Of a DNA stretch of 25,359 bases, positions 1 through 6,078 are shown piece by piece. Each line of letters starts with the position of its first letter. The first letter of the stretch is position 1. The notes below the pieces were generated by a model. It did not search any database and was not told the origin of the DNA. It saw only the letters and a list, made by a program, of their open reading frames with translations. This DNA comes from Methanosarcinales archaeon (GTDB lineage: Archaea; Halobacteriota; Syntropharchaeia; Alkanophagales; Methanospirareceae): contig JAODGL010000070.1 of assembly GCA_025464585.1 (NCBI GenBank), forward strand, positions 1-25,359. Reading direction: 5' to 3'. Both the position numbers and the translations under genes were made by a program.

Positions 1-1
1 T

Positions 2-346
2 ACCGACCGCGCGGAGGTCATCGCACGTGGTGATGTTATTGGTGAAGGAGCAAATGCAAAGGGGCATATCGAGTGCCGGGGATTGATGCTTTCTGATTCC
101 GCGGAAGTAGAATCAATCCCGGAGCTCAAAGCGACACGAAAAGACCTCGACCTTTCACATGAAGCTGCGGTTGGCAAGATTGCGGAGGAGGAGATTCAAT
201 ATCTGATGGCGAGGGGTTTGAGCGAGGAGGAGGCTACTTCGGTGATTATTCGCGGGTTCTTGAATGTGGACATTACGGGTCTTCCAGAAGCGCTTGCACG
301 GGAGACGAAGAGGATGTTTGATATGAGTCTGGAGAAGGTGATGTGA
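2..346 (+). CDS. SufB/SufD family Fe-S cluster scaffold protein, C-terminal part (5' end outside window)
   Basis: The frame is open from base 2 to the TGA at 344-346, so the gene enters from the left and only about 114 C-terminal residues are visible. The sequence shows the end of the SufB/SufD beta-helix (GDVIGEGANAKGHIECRGL) followed by the family's C-terminal helical segment: SIPELKA, LSHEAAVGKIAEEEIQYLM, RGLSEEEA and RGFLNVDI. SufBD proteins form the scaffold on which SufC-driven Fe-S cluster assembly takes place in the cytoplasm; archaea often have a short SufBD. SufC would be expected upstream, outside the window. The 3' end converges on the ABC ATPase gene with 5 bp between the two stops. 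SufB and SufD cannot be told apart from this fragment. Confidence 0.9.
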   Translation, partial: TDRAEVIARGDVIGEGANAKGHIECRGLMLSDSAEVESIPELKATRKDLDLSHEAAVGKIAEEEIQYLMARGLSEEEATSVIIRGFLNVDITGLPEALARETKRMFDMSLEKVM

Positions 347-351
347 ATAAG

Positions 352-1158
352 TTAAACCGAAATGCACGCCTTTGAACGTTCTAAGCTGAGCAGCATGAGC
401 AACTGCTCCCTGAACTCATTCACTTCTACGCTCGTTCGCTTCCTCGGTCTCGGTATATCAATATCAAGGCACTTAATAAGGCAACCCGGTCTCGCGGACA
501 TCACCGCGACTCTATCCGCGAGATATACCGCTTCATCAACACTGTGCGTGACGAACAGAACAGTCTTTTTTGTCCTTTTCCAGATCTCCAGCAGCTCTTC
601 CTGAAGTATGTTTCTCGTTTGCGCATCTACCGAGCCAAAGGGTTCATCCATGAGTAAGATTGCGGGTTCGGTTGCGAGAGCTCTTGCAATCGCTACTCTC
701 TGCTTCATACCGCCGGAGAGCTCGTACGGATAACAATTCTCAAAGCCTTTCAAGCCTACAAGCTCTATGTATTTCTCTGCAAGCTCTCGCCGCGCTTTAT
801 CCTTCATCCCTTTAATTTCCAGTCCAAATTCCACGTTCTTCAAGACCGTTCTCCACGGGAATAACGAAAATTCCTGAAATACCATTCCCCTATCAGGAGA
901 AGGTCCTATCACTTCTTTTCCATCTAAAATAATCTCGCCACTGCTGGGCTGGTCTAATCCCGCTACCAATCTCAGCAACGTGGTTTTACCGCATCCTGAT
1001 GGACCTATAATACACAAAAATTCGTTTGGTTTAACTACCAGACTAATGCCCTCTAATGCCTCCATCTCGCCTTCTTCCGTGTTAAACGTCTTCGTTACGT
1101 TCCGGAGTTCCAGTTTGTGGTTCATTTTTGCTATACCGCTACCATTCCTTTTCTCCAC
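352..1158 (-). CDS. ABC transporter ATPase, taurine/sulfonate/nitrate type (SsuB/TauB/NrtD-like)
   Basis: This is the cytoplasmic ATPase of an importer. Counting from the GTG at 1158, Walker A GPSGCGKTT is at 52-60, the Q-loop at Q95, the signature LSGGMKQ at 147-153, Walker B LLMDEPF at 168-174 and the switch histidine H205 in THSVDEA. The Q-loop region QEFSLFPWRTVLKNVEFGLE is typical of the SsuB/TauB/NrtD family. It is the last gene of the binding protein-permease-ATPase operon. The start is uncertain. GTG 1158 has an AGGA about 7 nt upstream but overlaps the permease end by 28 bp; ATG 1125 gives the usual N-terminus (MNHKLELRNV) without overlap but has no clear ribosome binding site. Substrate cannot be read from the ATPase; the neighbouring CoM genes suggest a sulfonate. 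Confidence 0.93.
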   Translation of the reverse strand: MEKRNGSGIAKMNHKLELRNVTKTFNTEEGEMEALEGISLVVKPNEFLCIIGPSGCGKTTLLRLVAGLDQPSSGEIILDGKEVIGPSPDRGMVFQEFSLFPWRTVLKNVEFGLEIKGMKDKARRELAEKYIELVGLKGFENCYPYELSGGMKQRVAIARALATEPAILLMDEPFGSVDAQTRNILQEELLEIWKRTKKTVLFVTHSVDEAVYLADRVAVMSARPGCLIKCLDIDIPRPRKRTSVEVNEFREQLLMLLSLERSKACISV

Positions 1159-1928
1159 TTAAGCGTCCTTTCTTCCACAAGATACCTGAATATGCGATCC
1201 AGTAGCAATGCTATTAGCCCTATTATTATCATATACGCAACAAGCTTATCCATCATGTGCAGCGCATAGAATCTATTCCACAATCTCCATCCCAGACCTA
1301 CTCTGCCACTCGCTCCAAACATCTCCGCCGCTACTACGCACATCCATCCTATTCCCATCCCTATACGTGTTCCAGCAGCGATGTAAGGGAGGGAGTAGGG
1401 GAGAACAACGGATTTTATCAAGCTCATTCCCTTTTTACAACCTAAAACCTTAGCTGCATCTATATAAATCTTATCCACACTTTTAAAACCCGTGTAAGTG
1501 TTTATCAGTATGGGAAAAATAGCTCCTACGAATACAACAAAACCTGCGGAGTAGTGTGTGAGTTTTAACCATATAATAGCAAACGGTATCCATGCGATAG
1601 GGGGAATCGCGCGTAATATCTCCATTATTGGGTCCATAGCTCTATCCACGAGCTTGAACCCGCCCATTAGTGCTCCTAATGTTATTCCAACCGCCGTTCC
1701 TACACCTAAACCTATACCAAAATGTAAAAGACTGATGTAAATATCCACCAGTATTACTTCTCGAACCGTATAAAAAGCAAAGAAAACTTCGTATGGGCTC
1801 GGCAGTAGATAGGTTTTCTTCACGATAAAACTGGCTACTAACTGCCAGATAATAACGACTGTGGAAATCCCTATTGTTTCTATTATCCCTCTCCTTTTCA
1901 GGAAATGCAAACCTTTCTTTTCTTTCAT
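1131..1928 (-). CDS. ABC transporter permease, taurine/sulfonate/nitrate type (SsuC/TauC-like)
   Basis: A 265-aa inner-membrane protein with about six hydrophobic segments, starting with one near residues 15-35. It contains the cytoplasmic EAA loop that docks the ATPase, in the form DAAKVLG...LPYSLPYIAAG, and the downstream GIGWMCVVAAEMFGASGRVG stretch characteristic of SsuC/TauC-type BPD_transp_1 permeases. The start is ATG 1928. It lies between the binding protein (32 bp upstream) and the ATPase (overlap or 5 bp gap depending on start). A terminator-like hairpin precedes it, so it may be expressed below the level of the binding protein. Length is normal for the family. Confidence 0.93.
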   Translation of the reverse strand: MKEKKGLHFLKRRGIIETIGISTVVIIWQLVASFIVKKTYLLPSPYEVFFAFYTVREVILVDIYISLLHFGIGLGVGTAVGITLGALMGGFKLVDRAMDPIMEILRAIPPIAWIPFAIIWLKLTHYSAGFVVFVGAIFPILINTYTGFKSVDKIYIDAAKVLGCKKGMSLIKSVVLPYSLPYIAAGTRIGMGIGWMCVVAAEMFGASGRVGLGWRLWNRFYALHMMDKLVAYMIIIGLIALLLDRIFRYLVEERTLKWRKGMVAV

Positions 1929-1946
1929 TCGTTAAAAATAAAAAAA

Positions 1947-1973
1947 GAGGAGATATAAAATTAGAATCTCCTC
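1947..1973 (-). terminator. Terminator-like hairpin between binding-protein and permease genes
   Basis: On the minus strand GAGGAGAT (1973-1966) pairs perfectly with ATCTCCTC (1954-1947) across an 11-nt loop and is followed directly by six T (1946-1941). The upstream arm lies in the last codons and stop region of the binding-protein gene. An 8-bp stem plus T-tract inside an operon would reduce transcription of permease and ATPase relative to the binding protein, or protect the upstream mRNA 3' end. Intrinsic hairpin terminators are less standard in archaea, where T-runs alone can suffice, so function is inference. Confidence 0.5.
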
Positions 1974-3112
1974 CTTAAAATTATATATAGCGCCACTAAC
2001 AGAGAAGCGACTGTTAGAACCGTTGTAAATCCCGGTTGCACCGGTGTTGGTGTTGCTGAAGGAGTTGGTGACGGCGTAACGGCTGTTGGAGTCGGTACAA
2101 TCCCCATAACTTGGTCATAAAAACTGGTGTCAAAAAGATCATCTTGTGTTAGCAATTTGTCCGTATATCCCATTTCATAGTCCACTTTTGCATATTCGAG
2201 TGTAGAAGGTATTTCAAGATGAGGATTATGAATCCACTTCATGTCCGTCTTGTTGAATGACTCTTTTACCTTTTCCACATCCCATCCTACTTTTTTCGCG
2301 AATATCTCAGCAGCTTCGTCTATATGCTCACGATTATACTCTGTTGCGTTTATATGTGTTCGGATTATCTGCTCAAGAAGCTCTGGATGTTCCCTGATCA
2401 GTTCACCACTTGCTAACAGACAGCAGCACGCATGGTCGGGCCACATATCTCCAGAAAGAACAACTATCTTTCCCGCTCCTTCCAGTTCTATGATCGTAGG
2501 CGAAGGACTTGGTAGGAATACCGCATGCACTGCCTTTGCTGCTATCGCAGATATTGCATCACGAGGTCCCATTGATACAATTTCAAGGTCGTTCTTGGGG
2601 TCTATTCCCTTTTCTTTCAGCCAGTTCTTCAGTATGGTATCCTGAATGGAGCCCGGGGGGAAGGTAGCTATTTTCAGACCTTTTAAGTCCTCCGGAGAAG
2701 TGTAGTTTACAGCGAGTTCAGGCAAAAGAACAATAGCAGAGCCATTTATTTGCACCGCTGCGACTATCTTCGCATCTAATCCCTTATCTATTGCAGAAAT
2801 GGGTGGTGCTGTCCCGACATAGGCGATGTCAAGTGCCCCCCCCATCATCGCGGTCATCTCTGGAGGACCAGATGGGAATTCGGTGTCAGTAACCTTCTCT
2901 ATCCCGAATCTTTTCAGGTCCCTTTCCCACCAGCCCTTTTCCATTGCGGTCATCTCTGCTATCTGATGTGTGCTTGGCTGGTAACCAATATGTAACTCCT
3001 TTATTTCTCTTGCTTCGCATGTCTGCAATGGCACGGCACTTAAAATGCACAGTGCTGATAAGACTACTGCCAAAGCAATCAAAATTTCTATCGATTTGAC
3101 TTTTTTTTCCAT
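1961..3112 (-). CDS. ABC transporter substrate-binding protein (NMT1/TauA/SsuA-like) with PGF-CTERM anchor
   Basis: The 383-aa product starts with a signal peptide (basic MEKKVKS, hydrophobic ALAVVLSALCILSAV, cleavage near CEA). The periplasmic-binding-protein type 2 domain of the NMT1/SsuA class follows, recognisable by HIGYQPSTHQ, MEKGWWERDL, MMGGALDIAYVGTAPPISA and GLKIATFPPGS. A Pro/Thr/Ser-rich linker (PTPTAVTPSPTPSATPTP) leads to PGF, a hydrophobic helix and RRRF at the very end. This is the PGF-CTERM layout processed by archaeosortase A, so the protein is probably surface-anchored through a lipid after processing. I chose ATG 3112 because AGGAGGTGAT sits 4-5 nt before it; the in-frame GTG at 3121 lies inside that ribosome binding site. 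It heads the transporter operon. The ligand is unknown; taurine/sulfonate-like compounds are plausible from family and context. Confidence 0.92.
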   Translation of the reverse strand: MEKKVKSIEILIALAVVLSALCILSAVPLQTCEAREIKELHIGYQPSTHQIAEMTAMEKGWWERDLKRFGIEKVTDTEFPSGPPEMTAMMGGALDIAYVGTAPPISAIDKGLDAKIVAAVQINGSAIVLLPELAVNYTSPEDLKGLKIATFPPGSIQDTILKNWLKEKGIDPKNDLEIVSMGPRDAISAIAAKAVHAVFLPSPSPTIIELEGAGKIVVLSGDMWPDHACCCLLASGELIREHPELLEQIIRTHINATEYNREHIDEAAEIFAKKVGWDVEKVKESFNKTDMKWIHNPHLEIPSTLEYAKVDYEMGYTDKLLTQDDLFDTSFYDQVMGIVPTPTAVTPSPTPSATPTPVQPGFTTVLTVASLLVALYIILRRRF

Positions 3113-3113
3113 C

Positions 3114-3167
3114 TCAATCACCTCCTAATTTTCCCAATTCTATACAATCAAACATTTTTTTATACAT
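3114..3167 (-). promoter_or_regulatory. Candidate 17-codon leader ORF upstream of the binding-protein gene
   Basis: An ATG at 3167 opens a frame reading MYKKMFDCIELGKLGGD that stops with TGA at 3116-3114, one base before the binding-protein ATG (TGAGATG). Its last codons contain the AGGAGGTGAT ribosome binding site, so translation of the leader would be coupled to the main gene. The first codons match the start of the downstream-copy APS reductase gene (MYKKMLDKI at 8132), which shows that the 5' region was duplicated. Whether it is translated is unknown; it may just be a relic of the duplication. Confidence 0.4.
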
Positions 3168-3190
3168 AAATGTTCTTTTTGTAAAATCAC

Positions 3191-3240
3191 TATTTAAATT
3201 TTTCTATTTTGTGCATTAAATTGCCTAATTGTATAATATC
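3191..3240 (-). promoter_or_regulatory. Promoter region of the transporter operon; copy 1 of a duplicated 50-nt element
   Basis: These 50 nt are identical to 8147-8196 except for one base (G/C at about position 23). On the minus strand the element ends in GAAAAATTTAAATA, a good archaeal BRE/TATA-like box (TTTAAATA at 3198-3191). A start site about 25 nt downstream would fall near 3167-3165, the leader ORF ATG. The same element stands before the APS reductase gene, so both transcription units may share regulation. Confidence 0.65.
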
Positions 3241-3293
3241 GCCTGCGAAAAATAGGGATAAGAAGCAATTCTATACTATGAGATATGGAGTAA

Positions 3294-4433
3294 TTATCCT
3301 CTCATAGCCTTCATAAATCTTCTCTTTATTTGCTCTGGTGTCAATTTTATGTTTCTTATTGTGGTCCCCATGATGCCAGGTTTCACTATTACGTGAATAA
3401 ATCTCGGTCCTGTATTATCATACACACTCTCGATAGTTGAGCGCAACTCCTTCTCGGTGTGTACTTTTTTTGTTTCCTTTATCCCTGCACTTTTCGCCAT
3501 TAATTCCATATCAACACCGGAATAAGCATTCGTCAACTGGTCCCCGGTGCTTCCCAACGTGCCATTATCCAGACAACAAATAGATAGATTTTTCGGGCTT
3601 TCTGCTGCTATTGTAGGTAATACACTGGTTGCTAACAAACTACCATCACCATCGAGAACAACCGTTTCTCTTTTCGTTTTTAATGCTATTCCCAAGCCTA
3701 TTGAAGATGCCTGACTATAACTGCCCAGCATATAAAAATTCAGCTCTCTATCATTAAGCTCATACAATTCCTTGCCTGGTTCGCCAATATTGGAGACAAC
3801 GACTTCTTCATCTAAATATTCTGCTATGGTTTTTATCGCATTGTATCTCGTCATCTCTGGCTCGTGAATTGTTTTTTTATATTCCAGGATAGTTTCTCTT
3901 TCTCTTTTTGGAAAACGGACTGTAAGTTCAGCTTCTTCCTGTTTATTACCCCATGTTTTTGGGGAGATCAATGCAACGTGAGTTCTACCATTTTCATACG
4001 CGTCGCAAATAACGTTCTCCACCAAATTTATTTTGGATTTGTCGTCTATTATCGTGTAAGGAATATCAAAAGCTTTTAACATCCCTGGTAGGTTTTTATT
4101 AAACGGTATTTGAGCGGGTATCTGTTCCCTATAAACGCCTCTCCAACTCGTGATTATCGGCAAAGGCAGCTCGTAGGTTCTGGTAAGGGACATCAACACA
4201 TTCATGGAATTGCCCAATCCCGAACTTTGCATAACTATCGCGGGTTTCCCTCCTGCGAGATGCGCACCAGCACATATTCCTATCCCATCTTCTTCCTTGT
4301 TTAGTGCGACCTCGTGAAAGTGCTGAGGAATAAGATAAAAGAGTCTTTTGGCTTTACCGCACGGCAACGTCGCTACAATATCTATTCCATTATCTTTCAT
4401 TATTTCTATTATCTTCTCTTCTATTTCGCACAT
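3294..4433 (-). CDS. comDE: Sulfopyruvate decarboxylase, fused ComD-ComE
   Basis: A TPP-dependent enzyme that decarboxylates sulfopyruvate to sulfoacetaldehyde in CoM biosynthesis. The first ~190 residues form the Pyr-type (ComD) half, with EEDGIGICAGAHLAGGKPAIVMQSSG carrying the conserved glutamate (E47/E48). Residues ~193-379 form the PP-type (ComE) half, with GDGS at 262-265 and the closing DN at 289-290, the TPP/Mg2+ motif. At 379 aa it matches the sum of separate ComD and ComE subunits, so it is a fusion. The start ATG 4433 places the N-terminal helix (IIEIMKDNGIDIVATLPC) as in ComD. It follows comB by 114 bp with its own candidate promoter. Phosphonopyruvate decarboxylase is the main alternative, made unlikely by adjacent comA and comB. 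Confidence 0.93.
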   Translation of the reverse strand: MCEIEEKIIEIMKDNGIDIVATLPCGKAKRLFYLIPQHFHEVALNKEEDGIGICAGAHLAGGKPAIVMQSSGLGNSMNVLMSLTRTYELPLPIITSWRGVYREQIPAQIPFNKNLPGMLKAFDIPYTIIDDKSKINLVENVICDAYENGRTHVALISPKTWGNKQEEAELTVRFPKRERETILEYKKTIHEPEMTRYNAIKTIAEYLDEEVVVSNIGEPGKELYELNDRELNFYMLGSYSQASSIGLGIALKTKRETVVLDGDGSLLATSVLPTIAAESPKNLSICCLDNGTLGSTGDQLTNAYSGVDMELMAKSAGIKETKKVHTEKELRSTIESVYDNTGPRFIHVIVKPGIMGTTIRNIKLTPEQIKRRFMKAMRG

Positions 4434-4438
4434 TTTTT

Positions 4439-4472
4439 ATTGTATATAAAGTATAGCTCCCTTCTATTTAAG
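4439..4472 (-). promoter_or_regulatory. Candidate comDE promoter with 20-nt element shared with radA
   Basis: On the minus strand CTTAAATAGAAG (TATA-like, about 4472-4461) is followed by AGCTATACTTTATATACAAT (4458-4439), which is identical to 13381-13400 before radA. A close variant (AATAGAAGAAAGCCATAC then TATATACAAT) lies directly before comA. With the upstream box as TATA, transcription would begin at about 4443, just before the comDE ATG at 4433. Confidence 0.45.
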
Positions 4473-4487
4473 ACACAGATTTACACA

Positions 4488-4525
4488 CAACCTTTCTTTA
4501 GAAAAGAAAGCTTGACCAAAGAAAC
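4488..4525 (-). repeat. 38-nt hairpin-forming repeat, copy A
   Basis: The minus strand of this segment matches 8253-8290 at 32 of 38 positions by my count. Both copies read GTTTCTTTGRTCAA and then two complementary arms (CTTTCTTT / AAAGAAAG) around a 3-nt loop that differs between copies (TCT versus GTG). Conservation of arms with a variable loop suggests a small dispersed structured element. It lies between comB and comDE. Confidence 0.5.
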
Positions 4526-4535
4526 ATATTTTTGG

Positions 4536-4560
4536 TAAAACTTTTTTCTAAAAAGTTTTA
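4536..4560 (-). terminator. Hairpin spanning the comB stop codon
   Basis: TAAAACTTTTT (4536-4546) and AAAAAGTTTTA (4550-4560) are perfect inverted arms of 11 bp around a 3-nt loop. The comB TAG (4550-4548) sits at the loop. It is AT-rich and lacks a T-tract on the minus strand, so it may be a transcript end, a processing site or an mRNA-stabilising fold between comB and comDE. Confidence 0.4.
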
Positions 4561-5300
4561 GTGTTAATCTGTGTCCATAATTTATTTTCTGTTTTCTTGT
4601 TTGTAATTTGGTGCTTGGTGCTTGGAATTTTTACTGCGCTATAATATCCTTTTAGTACAGGGACCACATCATATTTGTCTATCTGCGAAACAAATTCAAC
4701 ATCCTTCTTATAGCCGATTTTACATAGATGTTTTGCGGTGTTGCAGTGGCTGATGCACTCCTTCAAATACGCTTTGTTTATCTCTAATCCATCATTTAGA
4801 CTGCTGTAAAGAGCCATTGCAACCGCAATGTCCTCTGTTATTCCGTGCCTGCTTCCCACAGCCAATAAATTCGCACTCTTACCCTTATTATCTTCTAATT
4901 CGTGCTTAACAGCAGTAAAATTCAAGCTTGAGCAGATGAGTGCGGTTTTTACCTCAGTCAGTATTTCTGTGCCATTAGTTGTTTTCAATGCAATTTTCTC
5001 GATGTTCGATTGTTTAATATGCTCGAGTAACTCAACGGGAGAATTACCGAGGTCAAAATCGGGCAACTTTACTCCGTTATGTTCCCCCGCCAGGATGTAT
5101 CCCTCTTTTCTTAATCCAAAAGCCTTCTCTCCTCTATTTACAGGTATTACCTCCTTTACGCCGTTTGCCAGAGCTGTAACGATTGTGCTCGAGGCTCTTA
5201 ACACATCAATGACCACAAGGATTTCTCCTATCCCTGTAACCCCTCTGCGCAGAATATTATCGCCGCCGATAGTGATTCTATAATTTACCAAGCGTATCAC
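4548..5300 (-). CDS. comB: 2-phosphosulfolactate phosphatase (ComB)
   Basis: ComB hydrolyses 2-phospho-3-sulfolactate to sulfolactate, step two of the PEP route to CoM; it is a Mg2+-dependent phosphatase of its own fold. Family landmarks visible are VIDVLRASSTI, the EVIPVNRGEKA stretch, LAGEHNGVKLPDFDLGNSPVE, LKTTNGT and GSRHGITEDIAVA. The length (250 aa) is normal. The start is GTG 5300, preceded by GAGG, overlapping the comA end by 23 bp; a TTG at 5291 with GAGGGGTGAT upstream is an alternative. Either way comA and comB are translationally coupled. The C-terminus (KKTENKLWTQINTKTF) runs into a hairpin region and may be a variable tail. Confidence 0.95.
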   Translation of the reverse strand: MIRLVNYRITIGGDNILRRGVTGIGEILVVIDVLRASSTIVTALANGVKEVIPVNRGEKAFGLRKEGYILAGEHNGVKLPDFDLGNSPVELLEHIKQSNIEKIALKTTNGTEILTEVKTALICSSLNFTAVKHELEDNKGKSANLLAVGSRHGITEDIAVAMALYSSLNDGLEINKAYLKECISHCNTAKHLCKIGYKKDVEFVSQIDKYDVVPVLKGYYSAVKIPSTKHQITNKKTENKLWTQINTKTF

Positions 5301-6057
5301 CCCTCAGCCCTCTTCTCAACGTTTCCAGGGGAATCACATCTTCTGGCTTTATATTCCCGAGGTTAACTTCGTGACCGAGATTAAGTATCAAATAAGCTTG
5401 CTGGCTCTTTTCCGGTGCTTCAAACATGATGTTTCTCAATCCTATCCCCTCCGTGAGCTTCTTTACCATGTCTTCCCTTACCTTCCCCACCTTATCATAG
5501 ATACCTATACCTTTTCCCGATTCCCTTGCCTCCATTATCACTTTTGTTGCTCCCGCATCCAGATCACTTTTTGCTTCCTTTATTCGGTAATCTATCGTAA
5601 GCTTTGCATCTTCAAGCGGGTTCTTCTTTCCTACCTCTGTAAATACCAAAAATCCCATATTTTTACATCTTCTTATTATTTCGCTTCTCTCTTCTCTGCT
5701 TATCTGTATAGAACCATCTGATATTTCAACAGAGCTGAGACCTATCTGATGGGCATACTCAAAAAATTCGTCTATTTTACGCTGTAAGTATGCAATCTCA
5801 AACAGTGTGCCTCCATTACTTACCAGGATGCTGTTGTCCGAATAGAGCTGTATCTTCCTTTTGACCGCTTCTTCCGAACAGAGTCTATGCGTGCCCCACC
5901 CCAGCTTAATTATATCTATATATTCGGATGCGTATTCCATCAAATCTTGCGCAGCACGATAACCCAAACCTTTATCCAGCACCATTGTAAGCCCGACATC
6001 TCTCGTTTTTCTCGTTCTATTTGCAATGTCCATCATTTCAAATGCCTTTTTTTTCAT
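5278..6057 (-). CDS. comA: Phosphosulfolactate synthase (ComA)
   Basis: ComA adds sulfite to phosphoenolpyruvate to give (2R)-phospho-3-sulfolactate, the committed step of CoM synthesis in this route. The 259-aa protein is a TIM-barrel of the family's usual size, with recognisable TMVLDKGLG, IDIIKLGWGTHRL, YSDNSILVSNGGTLFE, VEISDGS, EVGKK and KVIMEARESGKGIGIYD. The start ATG 6057 has no clear ribosome binding site but lies about 25 nt from a TATA-like TAAATAG at 6079-6085, so the message may be leaderless. That box overlaps the stop codon of the preceding DUF39-ferredoxin gene. The gene overlaps comB by 23 bp. The substrate sulfite could come from the APS reductase encoded upstream. Confidence 0.96.
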   Translation of the reverse strand: MKKKAFEMMDIANRTRKTRDVGLTMVLDKGLGYRAAQDLMEYASEYIDIIKLGWGTHRLCSEEAVKRKIQLYSDNSILVSNGGTLFEIAYLQRKIDEFFEYAHQIGLSSVEISDGSIQISREERSEIIRRCKNMGFLVFTEVGKKNPLEDAKLTIDYRIKEAKSDLDAGATKVIMEARESGKGIGIYDKVGKVREDMVKKLTEGIGLRNIMFEAPEKSQQAYLILNLGHEVNLGNIKPEDVIPLETLRRGLRGDTLGKL

Positions 6058-6078
6058 TGTATATAGTATGGCTTTCTT

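Noticed and set aside
3294..4433. Phosphonopyruvate decarboxylase as the function of the TPP enzyme
   Set aside because: The family is closely related, but no PEP mutase or phosphonate gene is nearby, while comA and comB are adjacent.
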